Shown one piece after another: positions 37,742 through 48,008 of a DNA stretch of 64,000 nucleotides; position 1 is the stretch's first letter, and each line of letters begins with the position of its first letter. The notes beneath the pieces were generated by a model. That model made no database searches. It was not told the DNA's origin and worked only from the letters and a program-made list of their open reading frames with translations. A program made the position numbers and the translations under genes. This DNA comes from Eucommia ulmoides (taxonomy: Eukaryota; Streptophyta; Magnoliopsida; Garryales; Eucommiaceae): contig JAENRU010000279.1 of NCBI GenBank assembly GCA_016647705.1, forward strand, positions 372,001-436,000. The letters are read 5' to 3'.

Positions 37742-38149
37742 GTCTTCACACACGTCAAGGAGTTGATCAAGTTGTCCTCGTACGACTTATACTTTTGGAG
37801 TGACCCCTCCCTTCCCGAGCATCTTTTTCAACGAGAAATCCACCAATAGTAAGTTATTTCACCTTTTCTTAGTTCTTTTAGTGCACTTAGAAATTGTAAT
37901 TGTTTCTTTATTTTGACTAAGCTGCATTCATCGCAGTCATAGACCGAGCTGTGATGAGAAGGCTTGCGAAAGAAAAACAGGCCCAAGAGGTCATTGCCAC
38001 TGTCGGCTCTTAGCAGGGAGCTTAACTCGAAGAAGGGGCAACCACTCCCATCTCGGTATTCTCCACCGGGGCCACGCCCCCCCCTTCCTGTCTCCATCCG
38101 CCCGGGAAGAGAGATAACTCACCTCATCATCCCTGCCACAACAGGGCAA
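37742..38149 (+). mobile_element. Coding-like segment before the Tat-type LTR, copy A (fossil)
   Basis: Reads HVKELIKLSSYDLYFW-SDPS, then after a possible intron (GTAAGTT at about 37847, acceptor CATCGCAG at about 37936) DRAVMRRLAKEKQAQEVIATV and a proline-rich part. The B copy is at 43906-44312. It may be an accessory ORF of the Tat-type element. The family is not recognised. Broken. Confidence 0.4.
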
Positions 38150-38840
38150 TGTTCTCCTCCGTTTATCTCCAAACTAGCTTGGTTTTCCACCTCTAAATTA
38201 CCCTAAAATATCCCACATTATCCCAAAATATCTATAATCATCATTGTGACTCTCTTCTCTAACAAAAATTATCTGCCAGCACCTTCTAAATATGGCCAAA
38301 ACAAGAGCCCCTTGGCATATCTCCATTGGCTACAAACTAAGTGGCCACCATGATGTGATGATTGAGGAGACATTAAACTCTTACTTAGCTTCTAACTTAA
38401 TCACCACTTTGCTTATAAAAAGGAGAGCATACAATTGCTCAGAGGTAGGTGAATTTGGCTCATTGCTCTTACTTTACTCTTCTTGGAAATTCCATTACAT
38501 ATTTTTTCCCCCGTACGCTGATTGTCACGCTGGAGAGGACGCACCGAGAAAACCCCGGCAAGTCTTTCGTGCAGGTTTGCAGGCGCTGATTTTTCCCGGA
38601 GCTACTCAAATTCAAAGTGTTGATTTATTTCTTCAGGGATCGCTGAACACTTTGTTACCCCTCTTCCTGGCAAGAAAGGCTCTCAACCCCTTCTCGGAGT
38701 CGGGATTCCCCTTCCCGGCCAGAGGCTTCTCCACGGATAAGAAGATACCTAGACCAAAGATCTCTATCCCAGAGCCTTCCAACATCCTCCAAGGTTGACC
38801 AGACCATACTATTGGTGTCAACCAAAATTCGACATAAATA
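38150..38840 (+). repeat. Tat-type LTR, copy A
   Basis: Approximate ends TGTTCTCC...AATA; about 691 bp. It has a TATA box (TTATAAAAAGGAG near 38413) and, right after the LTR, the GTCTATGGGAAG-type leader that follows Tat LTRs. It keeps the empty site (AAAGA at 38756-38760) of the solo LTR that splits copy B. The start position is tentative. Confidence 0.6.
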
Positions 38841-39860
38841 GTTTAGCGTCGTCTATGGGAAGCGCTACTAGAAGCCTTCCTCATATCATCGAATGCTCTC
38901 GTTGTGGCTAGAGGATAGATGATTACAAGGTCTGGTCAATCTTCGTGGCCAAGAGACCTTAACAACACGGTTAGAGCTTGCAAAATAGGTATTTACACGA
39001 TGACACGATACGAGACCGACACGAAATTATCAGGTCTAAATTTTGCTTATCAGGTATCGGGTCATTATCGTGTCAAACCCGATAACCTGATAAGAAATAG
39101 TGCAGGTTATCAGGTTGACCTGATAACCCAATAGGTTACACAATAAGACACGATAAGAATTTTGTGTATTCAGATTATACGATAACCTGAGATCTAATAG
39201 GTTATCCGTTAATTTAATAAATTATTTTTACACCCCCAAATTATCAAATATTATAATTTAGTACCTAATATATATATTCACATTTTCTTAACCCTACTTA
39301 TTTAGTCAACTTAACAGGTTAACAGGTCATTAACGTGTAATGGGGTAGGTTAATGTGTAATGAAAACCTATCAGGTCTTATCGTGTCATATTGACCTGAT
39401 AGGTTTCGTGTCATCGTGTGACACGAAAAATTATCGTGTCGTGTCGTGTTAACACGATAATTTTTGTGTCGTGTTCGTGTTTGGATAGTCTGACACGATA
39501 TGCTTATCGTGTCGTGTTCGTGTTTGAGTCTTATCATATTTCGTGTTATCATGTAATGACCTGTTACACGACCTATTACCTATTTTGCCAGCCCTAAACA
39601 CGGTGGATAGCAACCCGACTGGTAAAATGTTAAGAAATCCCCGACCAGATGCGAGGACTATCGTCCTCATCCCAGAAGAAGAAAAAAATGCTCTCCCTAT
39701 CAATCAAGAAGGCCCGTCGGCTCCACTTAAGGGCACCCATGCTGAACCTCATTCCGAAGTTGTCGAAGCGGTGCGGCTCAATAATTTCGAGCGTCAGTTG
39801 TGTCAGTTTCAAACCTGCCTCGAGACGATCCTCTCTCGTCTGCCACCAATTTTTTTTTGA
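38841..39860 (+). mobile_element. Tat-type leader and gag start, copy A (fossil)
   Basis: Follows the LTR and is interrupted by a hAT element (38972-39596). Text after the hAT matches the gag start in copy B (RPDARTIVLIPEEEKNALPI; ERQLCQFQTCL). Less of the element is present here than in copy B. Broken. Confidence 0.65.
38972..39596. mobile_element. Non-autonomous hAT element, copy A (625 bp)
   Basis: The left end reads TAGAGCTTGCAAAA, and the right end on the other strand TAGGGCTGGCAAAA. A perfect 8-bp target duplication AACACGGT is at 38964-38971 and 39597-39604. The interior is full of ACACGATA / TCGTGTCGTGT-type repeats and has no coding capacity. The same insertion is present in copy B (48140-48728), so it is older than the duplication. 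Confidence 0.93.
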
Positions 39861-40268
39861 TAAGATGTCTGGTTCACTTTATATACATCTCGATCAATCA
39901 CCTCACTGAATGATTTTAAGTGTGCATTCTCTCACATCACCCTAGTACATTTATAATTAAATTTAACATTTAATTCTTAAAATACTTTCCCAAAAAATCA
40001 AACTTTAATTTACACACAAAAAAAGATACCATTCTTGACAACCGAATTAATAATTGTTGTGTTAGAATAGATGTGTTCAATACAAGAGATATCATTGATG
40101 ACCAATTATAAAAAAATGTTCTCCTCTGTTTAGTCTGGACAACCGAATTATAATTATAATTATTGAATTAGAATAGATGTGTTCGATACAAGAGATATGA
40201 TTGATGACCAATAATATAAGATGTAATCCATGTTTAGTCACATTATCAAAAAGTAAATCATTTCATTA
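39861..40268. repeat. Right tail of copy A
   Basis: Matches 50306-50710. It contains an internal direct repeat of about 75 bases (from ACAACCGAATT near 40036 and 40138, including AATAGATGTGTTC and ACAAGAGATAT). No gene. Confidence 0.8.
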
Positions 40269-40289
40269 TAATTATTGAATTAGAATAGA

Positions 40290-40961
40290 ATTATATTTCT
40301 TCCCAAAAAGGGGTGTGGATATTTCGTAGGAAGGCATTCCTATGAATGTTACGGTACCGTTGCAACTCCCGATCGTAAGGTTAAAACGATCACTAGGGCT
40401 GGCCAACGTGTGTGTGTTGGAGGTGTGTGTTTGAGATTGGTGCTTGAGATGTGGTGTTTTACATATATTGGTTGATTTGATATTATTTATTATGATGATT
40501 GGTAGGATTTTATGCTAGATGGAGTTGGATGGAACTTATTTATATCCCTTTATTGTCATTGCTTATATACTTGTACTTGATCCATACTAAATTGTGGAAA
40601 TATTTAGAACGTATTAATATTTAAAAAAAATAAAATGTTTTACTAAGAAGGCAGTACACTTGCAGGTACAACAGCTAGGAGTCGGTCCCCTACTAGCACT
40701 AGGTAGAGCTATGTGGTGGAGTCATGTGGACGTTTGAGAGAAGCGGTCAAAGGCGAACCTAAGAAAGTTCATGGATGAATACTTCTAGTTAGAAAAAAAA
40801 AAAAAAAAAAAACTTCGGGCTGGGTACGCCCCCCATAATAGATGTATGTATTATACAGTGGGTGTATATTGTCATTTCTATTAGGCATATTTGGGTCGTG
40901 GTGATGTCATGCTGTAGTCACGCCAGCCCCGGGATGATGGGTGACCGGGACGGGTTGTGAC
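40290..40961 (+). mobile_element. Tekay-type LTR fragment at the duplication junction
   Basis: The right-hand 670 bases or so of a Tekay-type LTR, ending GGGTTGTGACA at 40961. It matches the end of the element B LTR (about 9280-9927), including the stem at 40371-40391. It sits exactly between copy A and copy B, so it marks the breakpoint. Confidence 0.85.
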
Positions 40962-41547
40962 ACTTTTATCAAAGATCTTAGGACCTTTCGAACTCTATCC
41001 TCCATGGAGTATGGCTTTCCAAGTTGACTCAAGTGATTGCAAATGTTGTTGAAACGAATATACATCTCTTGAATCGATTCAGTTTCTTCCATTCTAAACA
41101 ATTCAAAATTTCTCATAAGAGCGTTGATTTTCGATGGCTTCACTTGACTTGTCCCTTCGTGAGTAACTTGTAACTTGTTCCACATCTCCTTTGCGAATTT
41201 ACAACCTGAAGCTCTCGAGTATTCATTAGCATCCAAAGAACAAAATAAAATATTAATAGCTTGAGGGTTCATAGAAAATTTCTGCTTATTAGAAACAGTC
41301 AGCTGCTCTTTCTTCTTCTCGACTCCGTTTTCCATTGGAACAAACGGACCATCCTTGATTGTTAGCCACACATCATAATTTGTGACCTGAAGGAAAGCTA
41401 TCATTCTGTCTTTCCAGAACGAATAATTTTCACCTGCAAACAACGGTGGTTGGTGCATAGACTGTCCCTCAGCTAGTGTACCTATTATGTACGTCATGTG
41501 ATCTTTGTTAGCTAAGTGTGTCGAGCTAAATCAGCTTTGATACCAAT
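40962..41547 (-). mobile_element. SIRE gag part and primer site, copy B (fossil)
   Basis: Minus-strand gag text (FAGENYSFWKDRMIAFLQVT, then NNICNHLSQLGKPYSMEDRV) matches 34137-34699. The primer site region (TTGGTATCAAAGC) follows next to the LTR. The text begins abruptly at the junction with the Tekay LTR fragment. Broken. Confidence 0.85.
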
Positions 41548-43905
41548 TGTTGGCTCAGTGAGCTATCCAAAATGGGGGGTGAATTGAGTAATATTAAATA
41601 TTACCAAAATATAACACTTCAAAAAATCAAACAATTAATTTTATCTTAAAATTAATTATTATCTTTATAGTAGCGGATATGTATTATAAATTAGGTGCAC
41701 ACCCGAACAATAAAATATAAACAATATAAATAATGCAGTACACAAAAATTTATACTGGTTCACCAAACTACTCTTGGCTAATCCAGTCCTCCGAGCTTCT
41801 CGGAGAGTCTCACCCACTAAACTCAAGATTCCTTTAAAGGTAGGAACCAAACTCTTACTCTTTTTGCAAGCTCATAATCAACATTTACAATTCATTTTCA
41901 CATGTTAAGGAATAACCTCTATTTTTTTATCAGGCGGAAGATTAACTTAATTCTATTACAGTGAGAATCACGACCTAATTCTTTTTAGGAAAATTCTTCT
42001 AAAGGTCCCATAAGTATAAAACATCCTTTATGAGAGTCTCATCCAAGGGATCTTTTTACTCTTGGGATGGAACCTAGAAAGTGATGTTTTTCACTCACGG
42101 GACCTCTCACCAAGTTACTCTTCTTTTTATACCTTAGGCTTAAGAGTTAAACCTCACACAAACACGCTCCAAATATCCTTTTACCTGATAAAGATTGAAC
42201 TGTTACAATTCACTCACAATTCTATAAAGGAAGAATTAAAATTTAATCTTTTTATACTTTAGGTAAATATCATAACCTCAATCTCCCGAAAGAGATTAAA
42301 ATCAGCTACCATTGATTAGACACTCCCAGTAGTATCTAATCCGACACTCAACTCACCAATTACAAAAATTGATAAGTTATTTCCACTTGGAGCTTTTACC
42401 ACTTCAGATTAATTTGAACTCAATTAAGTCCCAATACTAGCGATAGAAATAAAGTGAGGAAATTCAAAATATAATTTTAAACAAAAAAACGGGTAGCAAA
42501 CAATTTAGCATGTAATCAGATTTTCTAAAGAAATTATTTCAAAAAATATTTTTTAATAAAAATTCGGAAAATAATTTCAAAGATCAACTTCCAAGAAAAT
42601 AATAACAATAGCAAATAAGCAAATAACTTGGAACAATCTCACCAGGAATCCACCGAAAGAATATTGATTAGAATAACAAAGGCACTTCAGATCGGTAGTG
42701 GTAATAATCCACAACAAATGTTTCTCAAGAACAAATCTCAAGAAATATCTTACAATGCACTCAATATGATTACTCTTAGAAAGCATGAGAGCTGAATAAC
42801 TCAGAATGATTGAGATTATCTTGATTAATTAAAACTTTAAAAACACAGGTTTACTTATAGGGGATTATATCAAGCCCTCTAACGGCTAGTTCTCACATAT
42901 CATGACAAATAATTACTCCATAAGCCCCCTTATATCATTAAGACTCAATCTTGCTATAATTCACTTAAATATATCTTTTAAAACATTCAATTTAATCCTT
43001 CAAACTTTTACTCAAATTCAATTAGATAAGATAGAAAGAATTTCATGTACCAAATTGAGAAATATCAAAAATACTTAAACCATATCTATATAAATATTTA
43101 AATATTAATTAAATAGCTCAAAATATATTAGATCCCTAATATATCTTGCATATCTTAATCATAAACGGCTAGTAACGGCTACTGTTTGAATAAAATTTGA
43201 AACTCCATAAATCCTAAAACAGATCCATTTGTCGACCGCCTGATTCAGGATGTAGCCAAGCCAAAAATCTTTCACCCATCGATTGACCGCCCATAATTCA
43301 TCTGTCGACCGGATAATTCAGAGAGTTACACAAGTCGACTCACCTGTCGACCGGAAGATTCAGAGACTTTCTCTTTTGGCCATAGGTCGACTTACCTGTT
43401 GACCGAACAATCCATCAACTTCTCTTTTTAAGCATCTGTTGACCGACCAATCGATTGCTCAAGCTGAAACATCTCTCCTTAATCCGATTTTAATTTATTT
43501 TCTTTGATGTTTTCACCTCTTTAACTGATTTCTTTTCTCGGTTAGCTCCACTAAAATCTTAAATTTAATTTTAATCAATTATCTTTATTTATTTTTCAAT
43601 TACACATAGGAGCAAATAATTTAACTAATTAGGATCCTATAAAAAACAGACATAATTTTGAAAAATATTTTGTGTTGTGTGTGATTCTAATCGGGATACA
43701 TTAAGAGTTAAAATTTAACCTGAGTTGTTTTCCCTAGGTTCTTTAATTTCTTCAAACTCTTAATCTTCCATCATCTTTAGCATTGTCACAATATCTCCAT
43801 GATCATTTTCATCACTGGAACTAATAAATTGAAACACTCAATGAAATCGTTAGTTTTACAAAAAATATCAACATTTAATTGTTCATCAAAATTTTAGGAT
43901 CAACA
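41548..43905 (-). repeat. SIRE LTR, copy B
   Basis: 2358 bp including the MITE at 41988-42120. Starts TGTTGGCTCAG and ends GGATCAACA on the plus strand. Same flank (GTCTTCACACACGTC) as copy A. Confidence 0.85.
41988..42120. mobile_element. 133-bp MITE, probably Mutator type
   Basis: Flanked by a perfect 9-bp duplication TTCTTTTTA (41979-41987 and 42121-42129). Copy A has the single empty site (35957-35965). The ends are imperfectly inverted, sharing AGGTCCC and AAAACATC in mirrored positions. The 9-bp duplication suggests a Mutator-like element. No coding capacity. Confidence 0.85.
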
Positions 43906-44312
43906 GTCTTCACACACGTCAAGGAGTTGATCAAGTTATCCTCATACGACTTATACTTCTGGAGTGACCCCTCCCTTCCCGAGTCCCTTTTTCAACGAGA
44001 AATCCACCAACAGTAAGTTATTTCATATTTTTTCAGTTATTTTAGTGCACTTAGAAATTGTAATTGTTTTCTTATTTTGACTAAGCTGCATTTATTGCAA
44101 TCATGGACCGAGCTGTTATGAAAAGGCTCGCGACAGAGAAACAGGCCCAGGAGGTCATTGCCACTGTCGGCTCCCAGCAGGAAGCTTAACTCGAAGAAGG
44201 GGCAACCACTCCCATCTCGGTGTTCTCCACCGGGGCCACGCCCCCCCTTCCCGTCTCTATCCACCTGGGAAGGGAGATAACTCACCTCATCATCCCTGCC
44301 ACAACAGGGCAA
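43906..44312 (+). mobile_element. Coding-like segment before the Tat-type LTR, copy B (fossil)
   Basis: Same segment as 37742-38149 (DRAVMKRLATEKQAQEVIAT and a proline-rich part). Family not recognised. Confidence 0.4.
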
Positions 44313-47300
44313 TGTTCTCCTCCGTTTATCTCAAAGCTAGCTTGGATTTCTACCTCTAAATTACCCCCAAAATATTCCACATTATTCATAATCATCAGTG
44401 TGACTCTCTTCTCCAACAAAAATTATCTCCCAACACCTTCTAAATATGGCCAAAACAAGAGCCCCTTGGCATATCTCAATTGGCTACAAACTAAGTGGCC
44501 ACCATGATGTGATGATTGAGGAGACATTAAACTCTTAATTAGCTCCTAAACTAATCACCACTTTGCCTATAAAAAGAAGAGTATACAATCGTTCAAAGGT
44601 AGGTGAATTTGGCTCATTGCTCTTACTTTGCTCTTCTTGGAAATTTCATTACATATTTTTTTTCCCGTACGCTGATTTTCACGTCGGAGGGGACGTACTG
44701 AGAAAACCCCGGCAAGTCCTTCGTGCAGGTTTCCAGGCGCTGATTCTTCTCGGAACTGCTCAAATTCAAAGTGTTGATTCATTTCTTCAGGGATTGTTGA
44801 ACACTTTGCTACCCTTCTTCCCGGCAAGAAAGACTCCCGACCCCTTCTCGGAGTTGGGATTTTCCTTCCTGGCCAAAGGCTTCTCCACGGATAAAAAACT
44901 ACCTGGACCAAAGATGTAAGACCCTGATCTTCGTCATACGTGTAAATTAGAGCCGCATTTTAAAAAAAAAAAATAACGGGATGGATGGCGATAATAGGGG
45001 ATAAAGTGCAAATTTTCAAAATATTAAAACTAAGAATGAGCTTGATTAGCATTCAAACTAAAATAACAGGACGATTTGCAATATGAATTGGGTGATTTAA
45101 AAAGTTTAGGGGTCGAAATGTAATTTCTCAAAACATGTAAAATAGGAAATGGGTTTAATCTATATCTTAACTTAAAATCAAGGGAAGGATGATGTAAATT
45201 ATTAAATTATAACTTTTAGGGGTCAAATTATAATTTTACATAAACATTTAAATTAGAATGGGTTTAATAACATCCTAACCAAAAACTAAAGAGGGGTAAG
45301 TGTAATTACCTTTTTATATATATACATACACATATAAGGGGTGGAAAAACATAAGGAGGAGGAGAGGCCATTTGTCCGACCTTTGATCACATTTATATAT
45401 ACGCGCGCGCGCGCACACACACACACATATATATAGAAGATTTGAGAAGAATTGGGAGAAAGAAATCGAAGAGAGAGGAAGAGAAGAAGAGATAGAATCG
45501 GAGGAGGAGTGGGCCGTCGATGGTGGGTTCGTGTGTGTGGGTGTATTTTGGTCCCATCATATGTGTGTTGTCGGTCTGTCACCGGCAATAGTAACGAAGG
45601 AAGAGAGAGAAGTTCCAGTGTGAAGGTGATTTGTCGCCGGTAAATAGATGTTTTTTGTTTTTTTGTTGTGATTCGGTGCTGTGATCAGTGTGTGTGTTGG
45701 AATGATTGTGTGTATATGATGTGTGTGCTTGCTTTGTTTGTGTTCCCATGTTTCCTATTTCTGTTTTGGTGATACTGTGTGTGCATGGGTTCTGACGGCG
45801 GTGTGCGTATGGGTGCGTATTATGTGTAATCAGAGTGTGTGTGTGGGTGATCATGGACCGAGTGTGTGTATGTGCCGGCGGTGTGGGTTTTGATCATTTT
45901 CGGTAGTGGAAAGTTAGAGAGAGAGAGATGTCCGTTGTGTGGGTGACGTTGTGTGTGCGTGTTTTATTTGTGGGTGTGGTTGCTCGGTTGTGTATGGGGG
46001 TGTGCTCTGTGTTGCCGACTGTGTGTAAGTGTGTGTGTTGTGTTATGTTTCCGGTTGGTGCAAGTGAGTGGTGTGTATGATCGGCGATGCTGCTGTGTGA
46101 GTGTGTGTTCCTCACAGTGTGCTGTGTGTGCGTGTTCTGTGTATGTGTTTGGTTGCTATCGTAGGTGGGTGGTCTAGGAGTGAGTGTTGTGTGTGATAGG
46201 TAGGTGGGTAGTGGTAGGCGGAGTGGAGTATAGAGAGAGAGTGGTCAGCTGGTTTTCGGGGAAAAACGAAAGAGCGGAGGAACTACGGCCTAGGTGGAGG
46301 AGCGTTAGTGGGTGAACTAGAGAAGGGAAAGAGCGTGTTCGCCTAGGCGGTGGGCAGCAGTAAGCAAAAATTAAGGAATTTGTGAGGAGATCGACAACCG
46401 ATTCGGAGCGGGTAATGTTTCTCGTTAAAATTTCATGATTTGTTAATTTAATTTCTAGCATCGAAATTGTCAAAATTGTCGAAATGATGAAAAATAAATA
46501 ATGAGACTGTTTATATGAACAAAATTTATATAGTAAACCGTAATGGAGTGAGGTTAATTAAATGATAATATTCCAAAAGAAAACGCGGGGCATAGAAAAT
46601 TTTGGAAATTAGGATTTCATGGCATGGTTAGATTATTTCAACATAAAATATTAATTTAGGCTCTATCACTATAAGGTTTGCAAGCACTGGACTACCGGTA
46701 GAGAATAGACGGTTAAAGTCTTCGAAAACGGATAATCACGTGAGTGTACTGTCTTCTTGCCAAACTATTTTTATATATATAAATAATATGGATCAAGCAG
46801 GTTTTGAGTGAGTTGGAAAAAATGAATTTTCGGTAAATTATGTTGGTTTTGAAAGAAAGTTGAAAAATGATTTGTTGGCTTTGGTAGTTTAAAAGAGAGT
46901 GAAAAAATATCTGGTTTTCTAATAATGCTTGGTTTTCTAAAACCAAAGGTGGAAAAATGGTTTTTACTAAATGGATGGTACTTTTAAAAAGAGAGAGAAA
47001 AACGTGATTTGAAAATTCTCCCCGAAATGGATGTGGTTTGAATAAATGTGATTTTGAAAATTCTCCCCAAAAGGGATGTGGTTTATATTCTCCCCATAAG
47101 GGGTGTGAATTTTGACGATATTGTTGATTTGGATGATGCCATAGTTTTCTCCCCGTAAAGGGTGTGGATTATTTCTTCCCGGAAGGGGTGTAGATTTCTT
47201 CCCATGGGATGTGGATAGTTCTCCCCGTAAGGGGTGTGGATTATATTTCTCCCCAAAAGGGGTGTGGATATTTCGTAGAAAGGCATTCCTACAGATGTTA

Positions 47301-48008
47301 TGGTACCGTTGCAACTCCCGATCGTGAGGTTAAACGATCACTATGGCTGGTTAGTGTGTGTTGTATTTGAGATGTGTGTTTGAGATGTGATGTTTTACTT
47401 ATATTGGGTGATTTATTATTTGTTATGATGATTGGTATGATTTTATACTAGATGGGTTTGAATGAAACTTATACTTATTGGTTTATTTTCACTGCATATG
47501 TTATAGAGAATTTTACTAGCTACGTGTTGTCTATATACTTACGATCGATCCATTTAGATGTTGTAGAATAAATTATTATTGTAAAATATTTTTATTAAGA
47601 ATGCAGTACACTCGTAGGTGAAATAGCTAGGAGTCGGTTGGTTCCCTACTGACGCTAGATAGAGTTATGCAGGTCATGCGTTAGAGTCATACGAGTGTCT
47701 TTTGAGACGAGCTGTCAGAGGCGAACCTAAGGAAGATTCATGAGATTTATTTGTTTGTTATTATAATTTGGAACAGGTGTATGCCAATAGTTTCAAATTA
47801 TGTATATAATGTATAGATGAAAGTTTGTATATTGTCGTACAATTGGTTGTTAGTCGGTCAAATGTTGTCATGTTGACGTCACGCCGGCCCTGTGGTGACG
47901 GGTGTCTGGGGTGGGGTGTGACAAAAGATCTCTATCCTAGAGCCTTCCAACATCCTCCAAGGCTGACCGGACCATACTATTGGTGTCAACCAAAATTCGA
48001 CGTCAACA
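44313..48008 (+). repeat. Tat-type LTR, copy B, split by a solo LTR
   Basis: About 682 bp once the inserted solo LTR (44915-47923 plus one target copy) is set aside. Ends CGTCAACA, followed at once by the Tat leader hallmark TTGGCACCGTCTGTGGGAAA (48011-48030). Left end tentative. Confidence 0.65.
44915..47923 (+). mobile_element. Solo LTR of a Tekay-type element (3009 bp), only in copy B
   Basis: Starts TGTAAGACCCTG and ends GGGTGTGACA, flanked by the target duplication AAAGA (44910-44914 and 47924-47928). Copy A keeps the empty site. It holds GT-rich tracts (45690-46190), seven or so CTCCCC-N-GGGG stems with GTGTGGAT (47018-47270), a lone CGCCTAGGCGG (about 46340) and the conserved stem at 47320-47339. 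Confidence 0.94.

Larger units (their letters stand above)
34137..40268. repeat. Tandem segmental duplication, copy A
   Basis: Contains the SIRE gag end, SIRE LTR, Tat-type LTR and leader, a hAT element and a unique tail (39861-40268), all in the same order as 40962-50710. The copies look well over 90 percent alike by eye where both are present. Confidence 0.88.

Noticed and set aside
38292-38798. 168-codon frame starting MAKTRAPWHIS
   Set aside because: It runs through the Tat-type LTR, including its TATA box; chance open frame.
38972-39596. Telomere-like repeat
   Set aside because: The TCGTGTCGTGT words do not match the plant telomere unit TTTAGGG; they belong to the hAT interior.
45286-46473. 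Cys- and His/Thr-rich open frames
   Set aside because: Products of TG-rich tracts in the solo LTR 44915-47923.
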